From Sphaerisporangium sp. (GTDB taxonomy: Bacteria; Actinomycetota; Actinomycetes; Streptosporangiales; Streptosporangiaceae): a stretch of DNA of 64,000 bases. The DNA is taken from assembly GCA_025964675.1 (NCBI GenBank), contig JAOPYI010000178.1, forward strand, positions 1 through 64,000. Reading direction: 5' to 3'. Each line of letters begins with the position of its first letter. Within the stretch, counting starts at the first letter, position 1. This document shows, piece after piece, positions 1-8,089 of the stretch. The notes beneath the pieces were generated by a model, which saw only the letters and a list, made by a program, of their open reading frames with translations, had not been told where the DNA came from and searched no databases. The position numbers and the translations under genes were made by a program.

Positions 1-2
1 CA

Positions 3-1922
3 GCCGTGGCCTCGGTGCGCTACACGGCGGGCGGTGTCCGCTTCACCCGTGAGTACTTCGCCAGCCACCCAGCCCAGGCCGTCGTCGTACGGCTCGCCGC
101 CGACCGTCCCGGGCAGGTCTCCCTCACGGTACGGCTGGCCGCCGGAGCCCCCGGCTCCCCGACGGCCGCCGGAGCCCTCGGCTCTCCTCCGGTACGGCTG
201 GCGAGGAACGCCGCCGAGGGAGGCCGCCTGACACTCCAGGGAGCTCTGGACGACAACGGGCTCCGTTTCGAGGGCCAGGTCCAGGTGCTGGCCGAAGGCG
301 GCAGCCGTACGGACCAGGACGGGGCCGTGGCCGTGCGCGGCGCCGACGCGGTGACCCTGGTCTTCTCGGCGGGCACCGACTACGCCGGCACGTATCCGGG
401 CTACCGGGGGGCCGGCCCGCACCAAGCGGTCACCTCGCTGGTCGACCGGGCGTCCGCGAGGGGCTACGCGGCGCTGCGTGCCGAGCACGTCGCCGACCAT
501 CGGGAGCTCTTCGACCGCGTCCAGCTCAACATAGGCGGATATTTCCCCAAATCTGAGCCCTTGCCGACGGACCAGGCGCTGGCGGCGTACGGGACGGGCG
601 GCCCGCGGGACCGCGCGCTTGAGACGCTGCTGTTCGCCTACGGCCGCTACCTGCTGATCGCGTCGTCACGGTCGGACTCGCCGCTGCCGGCCAACCTCCA
701 GGGCCTGTGGAACGACAGCCCCACCCCGCCGTGGGACGGCGACTGGCACACCAACGTGAACGTCCAGATGAACTACTGGCCGACCGAGGTGACCGCGCTG
801 GGCGAGTGCGCGCAGCCGTTGCTGCGCTTCGTCGACGCGCTGCGGCCACCGGGCAGGATCACCGCCACGACCATGTTCGGCTCCTCCGGCTGGGTGGTCC
901 ACCAGAACACCAACCCATTCGGGTTCACCGGGGTCCACGACTGGCCGACGGCCTTCTGGTTCCCGGAGGCGAACGCCTGGCTCGCGCAGCACGTGTACGA
1001 GCACTACCTGTTCAGCGGCGACGTCCGCTACCTGCGCGACCACGCGTTCCCCCTGCTCAGGGAGACGGCGGCGTTCTGGCTCGACCAGCTGACCGAGGAC
1101 CGCGGCCTCGTGGTCTCCCCCAGCCACTCGCCCGAGCACGGGCCCTTCTCCGCCGGCGCCGCGATGTCCCAGCAGATCGTGTGGGACCTGCTGGCCAACA
1201 CCGTCGAGGCCGCGGACTACCTCGGGATCGATCCCGGCTATCGCCTGCTCAAGGCCCTTGGCGAGCTGGACGAGGGCCTGCGCGTCGGATCCTTCGGGCA
1301 GCTCCAGGAGTGGCGGGAGGACTGGGACGACCCGAACGACACGCACCGGCACCTCTCCCACCTGTTCGCGCTGCATCCGGGCCGCCGCATCCGTCCCTGC
1401 ACGGAGTACGGCGAGGCCGCGAGGGTGACGCTCGAACATCGGGGGGACGGCGGCACCGGCTGGAGCAGGGCCTGGAAGATCAACCTGTGGGCTCGCCTGC
1501 TCGACGGCGACCGGGCGCACCACCTGCTCCGCGAGCAGCTCAGGCACAGCACCCTGCCCAACCTGTGGAGCACGCACCCGCCGTTCCAGATCGACGGCAA
1601 CCTCGGGACCACGGCGGGGATCGCCGAGATGCTTCTGCAGAGCCACGCGGGAGTGATCGACGTGCTGCCCGCGCTGCCGTCCGCATGGCCGTACGGCTCC
1701 TTCGACGGGCTGCGCGCCCGGGGCGGCCACACGGTTGGGGCGACCTGGCAGGAGGGCCAGCTGGTCGAGGTGCGGCTCGTCTCCGGCCACGGCGGCGAGG
1801 TACGGCTGCGCAACCCGGCCTTCCTCAGCGGATGCCACAGCCACGTGGCGTGTGCCGTCGAAGGTGACACCGCGGTACTCCAGGCCAGCACCGGTCACTC
1901 CTACCGGATCACTGTCGGCTAA
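3..1922 (+). CDS. GH95 family alpha-L-fucosidase, 5' end outside the window
   Basis: The product is a glycoside hydrolase family 95 enzyme (inverting 1,2-alpha-L-fucosidase or related alpha-galactosidase). About 638 residues are visible, whereas the family is usually 750-800, and the frame is open to the left edge, so the N-terminal beta-sandwich is partly missing; the GTG at 6 is probably internal. Conserved blocks are NLQGLWND (about residue 228), HTNVNVQMNYW (248), which holds the paired Asn residues that activate the catalytic water, SPSHSPEHG (370) with the general-acid Glu region, and QIDGNLG (527) with the C-terminal Asp. There is no visible link to the sulfonate operon downstream. Substrate could be fucose or galactose; family assignment is secure. 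Confidence 0.85.
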   Translation, partial: AVASVRYTAGGVRFTREYFASHPAQAVVVRLAADRPGQVSLTVRLAAGAPGSPTAAGALGSPPVRLARNAAEGGRLTLQGALDDNGLRFEGQVQVLAEGGSRTDQDGAVAVRGADAVTLVFSAGTDYAGTYPGYRGAGPHQAVTSLVDRASARGYAALRAEHVADHRELFDRVQLNIGGYFPKSEPLPTDQALAAYGTGGPRDRALETLLFAYGRYLLIASSRSDSPLPANLQGLWNDSPTPPWDGDWHTNVNVQMNYWPTEVTALGECAQPLLRFVDALRPPGRITATTMFGSSGWVVHQNTNPFGFTGVHDWPTAFWFPEANAWLAQHVYEHYLFSGDVRYLRDHAFPLLRETAAFWLDQLTEDRGLVVSPSHSPEHGPFSAGAAMSQQIVWDLLANTVEAADYLGIDPGYRLLKALGELDEGLRVGSFGQLQEWREDWDDPNDTHRHLSHLFALHPGRRIRPCTEYGEAARVTLEHRGDGGTGWSRAWKINLWARLLDGDRAHHLLREQLRHSTLPNLWSTHPPFQIDGNLGTTAGIAEMLLQSHAGVIDVLPALPSAWPYGSFDGLRARGGHTVGATWQEGQLVEVRLVSGHGGEVRLRNPAFLSGCHSHVACAVEGDTAVLQASTGHSYRITVG

Positions 1923-2024
1923 AAAACCAGACATAACGCCATATATCTCACTTAGGAATGGGCCACCGCCGCGCATCACGGGACACGAACCGGTAACAAC
2001 GCGTGCCCGCCTCGTCACCTCGGC

Positions 2025-2078
2025 TTGACATGAACCCTCGTATATCGTCTTATACACCTAACCGACTTATTAAGTAGG
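2025..2078 (+). promoter_or_regulatory. Promoter and palindromic operator of the sulfonate ABC operon
   Basis: TTGACA at 2025-2030 and TCTTAT at 2048-2053 are separated by 17 bases, a good sigma70-type promoter. Immediately after the expected start point lies CCGACTTATTAAGTAGG (2062-2078), 8-base arms around a central T with one mismatch. Its position over the start of transcription suits a repressor. The Rrf2 regulator encoded at the operon's end is the obvious candidate. The Shine-Dalgarno AAGGAG (2083-2088) follows, 6 bases before the ATG. Confidence 0.6.
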
Positions 2079-2094
2079 AATTAAGGAGTAGACC

Positions 2095-3153
2095 ATGAGG
2101 GTTCGCAGGCTCCGGGGGATGGCGGCAGCACTGGCCGCGGTCGCCGTGACCGCCCTCGCGGCGGCCTGCGGCGGAGGGGGCGCAAGCTCCTCCGGCGGCG
2201 GCGCGGCCAAGACCGAGGTCCGCCTCGGCTTCTTCCCGAACATCACGCACTCCACGGCCCTGGTCGGCGTCAAGAAGGGCTTCTTCGCCAAGGCGCTCGG
2301 CGGAAACGTGACGCTGAAGACCGCCACCTTCAACGCCGGCCCCGCGGCGACCGAGGCGATCTTCTCCGACGCCATCGACGCCACCTACATAGGGCCGAAC
2401 CCGGCGATCAACGCCTGGTCGAAGTCCAAGGGCCAGGCCATCAAGATCGTGGCCGGGTCGGCGTCCGGCGGCGTGTACCTCGTGGTCAAGCCCGAGATCA
2501 ACAGTGTGGCCGACCTCAAGGGCAAGAAGATCGCCACGCCGCAGCTCGGCAACACCCAGGATGTGGCGCTCCGCTTCTGGCTCAAGGAGAAGGGCCTCCA
2601 GACCGACACCAAGGGCGGCGGAGACGTCTCGATCCTTCCCCAGGACAACGCCCAGACCCTGCAGACCTTCGCCACCGGCGACATCGACGGCGCCTGGGTT
2701 CCCGAGCCCTTCGCGAGCCGGTTGATCACGGAGAGCAAGGGCAAGATCCTCGTCACCGAGGCCGACCTCTGGCCGAACAAGCAGTTCGTGATCACGCACC
2801 TCATCGTCAGGCAGCAGTTCCTCAAGGAGCACCCCGACCTGGTGAAGAAGCTGATCGAGGCGCACGTCGAGTCCAACGCGTACATCAACTCCGACCCGGC
2901 TGGCGCCAAAGAGGCGATCAACGCCGAGCTGCAGGACCTGACCGGCAAGCCCCTCAAGCCCCAAGTCCTCGACAGCGCGTTCAAGAACATCACCTTCACC
3001 AACGACCCGATCGCGTCGTCCCTGGTGAGCAGCGCCGACCACGCCGAGAAGGTCGGACTGCTCGACCCGGTGGACCTGAACGGCATCTACGACCTCAAGA
3101 TCCTCAACGAGGTGCTGACCGCCAAGGGCCAGCAGGCGGTGACCGACAAGTGA
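2095..3153 (+). CDS. ABC transporter substrate-binding lipoprotein (sulfonate/taurine/nitrate type)
   Basis: This 352-residue lipoprotein belongs to the SsuA/TauA/NrtA solute-binding family. It has a basic N-terminus, a hydrophobic stretch and a lipobox LAAAC with the acylated Cys at residue 25, followed by a Gly/Ser linker. The body carries typical family segments such as RLGFFPNITHS near the mature N-terminus and TGDIDGAWVPEPF in the ligand-binding half. Start ATG is fixed by AAGGAG 6 bases upstream. It is the first gene of a binding protein / ATPase / permease / Rrf2 cluster, all on one strand. The substrate (aliphatic sulfonate, taurine or a related small anion) cannot be told from sequence alone. 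Confidence 0.88.
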   Translation: MRVRRLRGMAAALAAVAVTALAAACGGGGASSSGGGAAKTEVRLGFFPNITHSTALVGVKKGFFAKALGGNVTLKTATFNAGPAATEAIFSDAIDATYIGPNPAINAWSKSKGQAIKIVAGSASGGVYLVVKPEINSVADLKGKKIATPQLGNTQDVALRFWLKEKGLQTDTKGGGDVSILPQDNAQTLQTFATGDIDGAWVPEPFASRLITESKGKILVTEADLWPNKQFVITHLIVRQQFLKEHPDLVKKLIEAHVESNAYINSDPAGAKEAINAELQDLTGKPLKPQVLDSAFKNITFTNDPIASSLVSSADHAEKVGLLDPVDLNGIYDLKILNEVLTAKGQQAVTDK

Positions 3154-3241
3154 GCGATCGCACCGGTCTCAGCGAGCACTGCACGAAAGAAGAGTCGACG
3201 CGGCGGTCACGAGCCGGTGAGCCGCTGGGTGAGGAGTCGAA

Positions 3242-4072
3242 GTGACAGCTCCAGTTCAGGAGCTGCGCTCCAGCCGGGCCGACGGGCGTGAGCCCGCGGT
3301 CCGGCTTGACGCGGTTTCCAAGGTGTACGGCAGGGAGCTCCTGGCCCTCGACCGGGTGACGTTGTCGGTGGACAGGGGCGAGTTCGTCTGCCTGCTCGGC
3401 GCGTCGGGTTGCGGCAAGAGCACGCTCCTCAACCTCGTCGCCGGGCTCGACCGCCCCACGGCCGGAGAGATCGACACCCGCGGCGGCCGCATCGCGATGA
3501 TGTTCCAGGAGCCCGCCCTCTTCCCGTGGCTCACGGTCTCGGCCAACATCGAGCTGGCGCTCCGGGTGACCAGCTCGGCCAAGAGCACGACCAAGAAGGA
3601 GCGCCGCGAGCGGGCGGCGGAGCTGCTGGACATCGTCCATCTGGCCGGCTTCGGCGCCAAGCGCCCGCACGAGCTGTCCGGCGGCATGCGCCAGCGGGTC
3701 GCGCTCGCCAGGGCCCTCGCCCAGGACGCCGACGTGCTCCTCATGGACGAGCCCTTCGGCGCCCTGGACGCCATGACCCGTGACCTGCTCCACGACGAGC
3801 TGGAGCGGATCTGGCGGGAGCGCGAGCTGTCGGTGCTGTTCGTGACCCACAACGTGCGCGAGGCCGTACGCCTGGGCGACCGCGTGGTCCTGCTGAGCAG
3901 CAGGCCCGGCACGGTGATCGAGGACTTCCCGATCACGCTGCCGCGCCCCCGCCGTACGGACTCCGGCGACGTGGCGGAGCTGGCCTCCACCATCACCGGC
4001 AGGCTTCGTGAGGAGGTGCTGCGCCACGCCAAGCCGGCCCAGCAGTCCGCCGGCACCGGCATCGAGAAGTGA
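3242..4072 (+). CDS. ssuB: ABC transporter ATP-binding protein, SsuB/TauB type
   Basis: The 276-residue ATPase energises import of the ligand captured by the upstream lipoprotein. Walker A is GASGCGKST (about residues 53-61), the Q-loop lies in MMFQEP, the signature is LSGGMRQR (about 145), Walker B is VLLMDEP (about 166), and the switch His is in FVTHN. The GTG start has a GAGGAG Shine-Dalgarno upstream. The 88-base gap after the binding protein has no clear terminator, so the operon is probably continuous. The symbol reflects family resemblance; substrate is unproven. Confidence 0.87.
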   Translation: MTAPVQELRSSRADGREPAVRLDAVSKVYGRELLALDRVTLSVDRGEFVCLLGASGCGKSTLLNLVAGLDRPTAGEIDTRGGRIAMMFQEPALFPWLTVSANIELALRVTSSAKSTTKKERRERAAELLDIVHLAGFGAKRPHELSGGMRQRVALARALAQDADVLLMDEPFGALDAMTRDLLHDELERIWRERELSVLFVTHNVREAVRLGDRVVLLSSRPGTVIEDFPITLPRPRRTDSGDVAELASTITGRLREEVLRHAKPAQQSAGTGIEK

Positions 4073-4081
4073 CGGGTAATC

Positions 4082-4939
4082 ATGACTGTTGATATTTCCC
4101 AGCAAATCGCCGGTCTGGACGCGCTTGAGCTGTCCAACCGGGAGCGGCGCGGCCTGGCCGCGAGAATCTGGTCGCGGACCTGGCCGATGGTCTCCGCCAT
4201 CCTGATGGTCCTTGTGATCTGGGAGCTGGTGGTGCTCAGCGGGTGGCGGCCGGAGTACGTCTTCCCCGGCCCGATCACCGTCCTCGGAGACCTCGGGAAC
4301 CGCCTGGGGAATCCCGAGTTCTACGCCGCCGTGGCCGTGACGATGCGCCGGGCGATCACCGGCTTCGCGGTCGCGGTGCTGGTCGGGCTCGTGGTCGGCG
4401 CGGCCGTGTCACGGGTACGTCCCCTGCGGGCGGCCTTCGGCTCCCTGATCACGGGGCTGCAGACCATGCCCTCGATCGCGTGGTTCCCGCTGGCGATTCT
4501 GCTGTTCAAGCTCAGCGAGAGCGCGATCCTCTTCGTGGTCGTGCTGGGCGCGGCGCCGTCCATCGCGAACGGGCTGATCGCGGGCGTGGACTACACCCCG
4601 CCGATCCTGCTCCGCGCCGGGCACATCCTCGGCCTGCGGCGCCTGGCGCTCTACCGGCACGTCATCCTGCCCGCCTCCCTGCCGTCGTTCCTGTCCGGGC
4701 TCAAGCAGGGCTGGGCGTTCGCGTGGCGGTCGCTGATGGCGGGCGAGCTTCTTGTGATCATCGCCAACCAGACGTCGATCGGCGAGCAGCTCGACAACGC
4801 CAGGGAACTGTCGGACGCACCTGGCCTGCTGGCCACGATGATTGTGATCCTCGTCATCGGCATCGTCGTCGACATGTGTTTCGGCGCGGCCGACAACGCT
4901 CTCCGGCGTCGCTGGGGGCTCGACCAGCGCGTCGGCTGA
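4082..4939 (+). CDS. ssuC: ABC transporter permease, SsuC/TauC type
   Basis: The 285-residue inner-membrane permease has about six hydrophobic helices, beginning at WPMVSAILMVLVIWELVVL. The EAA-type coupling loop lies around ARELSDAPGLL near the C-terminus, as in SsuC/TauC. It starts 9 bases after the ATPase stop and its TGA overlaps the start of the Rrf2 gene (ATGA-type junction), so the four genes are likely co-transcribed and translationally coupled. It forms the membrane channel for the sulfonate-type substrate. Confidence 0.87.
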   Translation: MTVDISQQIAGLDALELSNRERRGLAARIWSRTWPMVSAILMVLVIWELVVLSGWRPEYVFPGPITVLGDLGNRLGNPEFYAAVAVTMRRAITGFAVAVLVGLVVGAAVSRVRPLRAAFGSLITGLQTMPSIAWFPLAILLFKLSESAILFVVVLGAAPSIANGLIAGVDYTPPILLRAGHILGLRRLALYRHVILPASLPSFLSGLKQGWAFAWRSLMAGELLVIIANQTSIGEQLDNARELSDAPGLLATMIVILVIGIVVDMCFGAADNALRRRWGLDQRVG

Positions 4940-5334
4940 TGCGGATCTCCGCCAGGACGCAGTACGCCCTGCGCGCCGCGGCAGAGCTCGCCGCCGCTCC
5001 TCCCGGACCCGTGCCCGCCGAGCGGATCGCGAGCTCTCAGGACATCCCTCGCAGGTTTCTGGACAACATCCTGCTCCAGCTGCGCCGTGCGGGGCTCATC
5101 GAGAGCCAGCGGGGCCCGGAGGGGGGCTACTGGCTCGCGAGGCCGGCCACCGAGATCACTCTCGCGGACATCATCCTGGTGATCGAGGGCGTGCCCTCCC
5201 ACAGCGAGCGGTTCCCGGGGGTCGCCGGACCGCTCGCCGAGGTGTGGAGCGCCCTGAGGACGTTCGAGGACACGACCCTGACCGAGATCACCCTCGCTCA
5301 CATCGCCAGCGGCTCCCTCCCACCCCTGTCCTGA
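4939..5334 (+). CDS. Rrf2 family transcriptional regulator
   Basis: The 131-residue winged-helix regulator begins MRISARTQYALRAAAELA, the standard Rrf2 N-terminus, with the wing GPEGGYWLARP. The start overlaps the permease stop by a shared A-TG, supporting coupled translation. It contains no cysteine at all, so it cannot hold the Fe-S cluster of IscR/NsrR; it resembles the CymR-like branch that senses sulfur metabolism through a partner protein. Lying at the end of a sulfonate transporter operon, it probably represses that operon through the palindrome at 2062-2078. This is inference from position. Confidence 0.85.
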   Translation: MRISARTQYALRAAAELAAAPPGPVPAERIASSQDIPRRFLDNILLQLRRAGLIESQRGPEGGYWLARPATEITLADIILVIEGVPSHSERFPGVAGPLAEVWSALRTFEDTTLTEITLAHIASGSLPPLS

Positions 5335-5534
5335 CCCCCTGAGGCGTGATGCCCGGACGTGTGGTGTCACGGCCCGGCGGGCGGTCACCCGGCGAGCTGC
5401 CCACCCGCCCGTCGCGTCAGGAGGCCCGTACGTCTTGCGCGACCCGATCGTTTGGAGCGCACCAAAGTCGGCAATTGTGGAAGACTGCCGATTTGCTGAC
5501 TTCTCGCTTTATCGCCCGCGAAGGGGCATTTCAG

Positions 5535-7028
5535 ATGGGAACTCCTGGGCAACTGGTCGTGAAGCGATACCGGCTGGTGCGAGCGCTTGGTCAGGGCGGC
5601 ATGGGCATGGTCTGGGAGGGGCACGACACGCTCCTCGACCGGCCGGTCGCGGTCAAGGAAGTGCTGGTCCCGCACAGGCTCGACTCCCGTCAGCAGCTCC
5701 AGATGCTCCAGCGGACCTCCCGAGAGGCCAGGACGGCCGCGCGGCTGACGCACCGGAACATCGTCTCCGTCTTCGACGTGGCCGAGGAGGACGGGCGACC
5801 CTGGATCATCATGGAACTCGTGCCGTCGCGCTCGCTCGACCGGGTGATCGGCAGCGAGGGCCCGCTCTCGGTGGCCCGTGCCGCGACGATCGCCCGTGAG
5901 ATCCTCGCCGCCCTGTCCGTCGCGCACACCGCCGGAGTTGTGCACCGCGACGTCAAACCGGCCAACATCCTGATCGGGTACGACGGGCGCGTCGTGCTCA
6001 GCGACTTCGGCATCGCCACCTCCCTCGGCGAAATCTCCACCCAGCGGAGCGGCACCGTCGGGTCACCCGGCTTCCTAGCGCCCGAACGCGCCGCCGGGGC
6101 CCCCGCGGCGCCGGCCGCCGACCTGTGGTCGCTCGGCGCGACGTTGTTCGCCACGGTCGTCGGCAGGCCCCCCTTCGAGAACACCATGGGGCCGCTGGCC
6201 TCGCTCCTCACGCAGGACACCGAGCTCGCCAAGGCACCCGCCGCGCTGCGCCCGGTGCTGACCGGCCTGCTCGCCAAGGATCCCGCCAAGCGGATGAGCG
6301 CCTCCGAGGCTGAACGCCTGCTCACTCCCCTGGTATCCGCCGGCACCGGCGCGCCCCCGGCTCCCACCGGAGGCGCCAGCCGTACGAGACTCCTGGCGGG
6401 GGTGGCGGCGGCAGCGGTTGTCGCGGGCGCGATAGGCGGGTGGGCCGTCCTCCGGCCCACCGTCACCGCGAGCGCCGGTCCCATCGGCGTTTCGCCATCG
6501 ACCAGCGGGTCCCCGCTCGCCGCCACACCGGTCGCGAGCCCCTCGGCCGCCCCGAGGCGGTTGAGGCTGAAATGGTACGACGCGGGCCAGGGCTGGAAGG
6601 CGGGAGTCCCGCGAGGCTGGCAGCTGACGATAAGGCAGAACCACTTCACCTGGGCGGACCGTACGGGCATCGCCTACCTCGGGCTGAAGGTCGTCGACTC
6701 CGGGGGAAGGGACCCGGTGGACGTGCTGCGGGAGGTCGAGACATCCCTGTCGACGTCGGTCAGGAAGTACCGGAAGATCCGCCTTGAGAAGGTGCCCGCG
6801 AAGCGCGACGTCGTGGCCGAGTGGGAGAGCACCTGGACCGGCCCCGGCTACCACTCCTGGGCGGTGGAGGGGGTGCCGTACCACGAGCTCCAGAGGATGA
6901 TCGTCACGGGAAACCGGATCAGCGTCATCGACTGGGTGACCACCACGACCCAGTGGAACCGCTTCAAGCCCACCCTGGACGCCATCTCGAAGTACTACCG
7001 CCCCCCGGCATCCACCACCCCGAGATGA
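5535..7028 (+). CDS. Membrane-anchored Ser/Thr protein kinase
   Basis: A 497-residue Hanks-type kinase. Glycine loop GQGGMG is near residue 19, the catalytic Lys is in VAVKEV (about 40), HRDVKPANIL near 136, DFG near 156, and the activation segment ends GSPGFLAPE. After a Pro/Ala-rich linker one transmembrane helix (LLAGVAAAAVVAGAIGGW, about 285) precedes an extracellular domain of about 170 residues beginning near WYDAGQGWKAGVPRGW. No PASTA repeats are present, unlike PknB. The frame is open further upstream, but the kinase fold starts just after this ATG, which is therefore chosen although its Shine-Dalgarno is weak. It probably signals from the cell surface; targets are unknown. Confidence 0.88.
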   Translation: MGTPGQLVVKRYRLVRALGQGGMGMVWEGHDTLLDRPVAVKEVLVPHRLDSRQQLQMLQRTSREARTAARLTHRNIVSVFDVAEEDGRPWIIMELVPSRSLDRVIGSEGPLSVARAATIAREILAALSVAHTAGVVHRDVKPANILIGYDGRVVLSDFGIATSLGEISTQRSGTVGSPGFLAPERAAGAPAAPAADLWSLGATLFATVVGRPPFENTMGPLASLLTQDTELAKAPAALRPVLTGLLAKDPAKRMSASEAERLLTPLVSAGTGAPPAPTGGASRTRLLAGVAAAAVVAGAIGGWAVLRPTVTASAGPIGVSPSTSGSPLAATPVASPSAAPRRLRLKWYDAGQGWKAGVPRGWQLTIRQNHFTWADRTGIAYLGLKVVDSGGRDPVDVLREVETSLSTSVRKYRKIRLEKVPAKRDVVAEWESTWTGPGYHSWAVEGVPYHELQRMIVTGNRISVIDWVTTTTQWNRFKPTLDAISKYYRPPASTTPR

Positions 7029-7184
7029 CCTCCGCGACGTGTACGAGGAGGAACGGCGCGGTGGCCGGCCAATGCTCGTCGGTGATGCGATGAGGAATCG
7101 GGATCGTGGGATGGCGATGAGGCATCGCGGGCCATTACATTCTCCAACTATGGTCGGTCGTATCTAGATCACAAGGAGAAGCGC

Positions 7185-7997
7185 ATGAGCTGGCTCTCGG
7201 AGCGCCGCCTTCTCGGGCAGCTGCGCACAGGACCCACGGTTCTGCTGCCCGCCAAGTCGAGCCCGGAGGTGCTCCTGGAGACCCTGCGCCTGGCCGATCC
7301 CGCCGCGCACGTCGACGGCGACGACATCGTGCTCACGGGGATCCGGGTGAAGGGTGGTCTCGAACTGGCGGAGCCGGAGCTCCGCAAGCTTCTGATCACA
7401 GAAGAGGACCAACTCTGGGCTCATCGCATCGTCGCCGACGGCCCGCTGCCCGTGAACGGTTTCGACAAGGGGCTGGCGGAGGGCATCGCCTATCGCCTCG
7501 GCGGCCGGGCGATGACGAGGGGCCAGATGAACGACCCCTCCGAGGACGACCTCGTGGGTCCACTCGCATATCTCGGGGAGATGCCGCCGCATGAAGAGAT
7601 GATCTCGCTGCTGCGAGGCCATCTGCGCCCTGCCGAATCGTTGAAGGAAGCCTGGCAGCAGACGGGTTCCTCCGAACTCCTCGACGGAATCGTCCACCGG
7701 TACAAGGAAGGCCTCCGGATGTACGGGGGGGCCGACATCATGGTGTCCGTCACCCATACGACCGAGATCCCCATGGCCGTGCGTGCCGTCATGCCCTACG
7801 CGACAGAGGTGGCCCTGGTCGACGTGCGTCCCTTCGAGGACTCCGACGGCACGATCCTCCTGACCGGGGACGAGGCCCTGCTCGACATCGGGGTGGCGGC
7901 TATAGCCGTCGCGGACGCCTTCAACGGGCTGGTGACCGACCTGTGGGGCTTTCAGATCTCCACACCGGAAGATCTGCTCCCTGGCGACTCCACGTGA
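7185..7997 (+). CDS. Hypothetical protein of unknown function
   Basis: A 270-residue soluble protein that I do not recognise. It has no signal peptide, membrane segment or cysteine cluster. Coding character is clear, and AAGGAG lies 6 bases before the ATG. It is acidic and looks globular, with segments such as DDIVLTGIRVKGGLELAEPELRKLL suggesting an N-terminal alpha/beta region. It stands alone, after the kinase and tail to tail with the APC transporter. No function is proposed. Confidence 0.7.
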   Translation: MSWLSERRLLGQLRTGPTVLLPAKSSPEVLLETLRLADPAAHVDGDDIVLTGIRVKGGLELAEPELRKLLITEEDQLWAHRIVADGPLPVNGFDKGLAEGIAYRLGGRAMTRGQMNDPSEDDLVGPLAYLGEMPPHEEMISLLRGHLRPAESLKEAWQQTGSSELLDGIVHRYKEGLRMYGGADIMVSVTHTTEIPMAVRAVMPYATEVALVDVRPFEDSDGTILLTGDEALLDIGVAAIAVADAFNGLVTDLWGFQISTPEDLLPGDST

Positions 7998-8056
7998 CGC
8001 CGCCGCCGTCCTGTTGATGCCCGGCCTGGACGCGGGAGGATCCATACGGCTCCCCC

Positions 8057-8084
8057 GGGGCCCAGACCCGCAGGACGGGGCCCC
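8057..8084. terminator. Possible bidirectional hairpin between convergent genes
   Basis: GGGGCCC (8057-8063) and GGGCCCC (8078-8084) can pair around a 14-base loop between two genes that end facing each other. The stem is all G-C but short and has no T-run, so the call is weak. Confidence 0.35.
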
Positions 8085-8089
8085 TCGGG

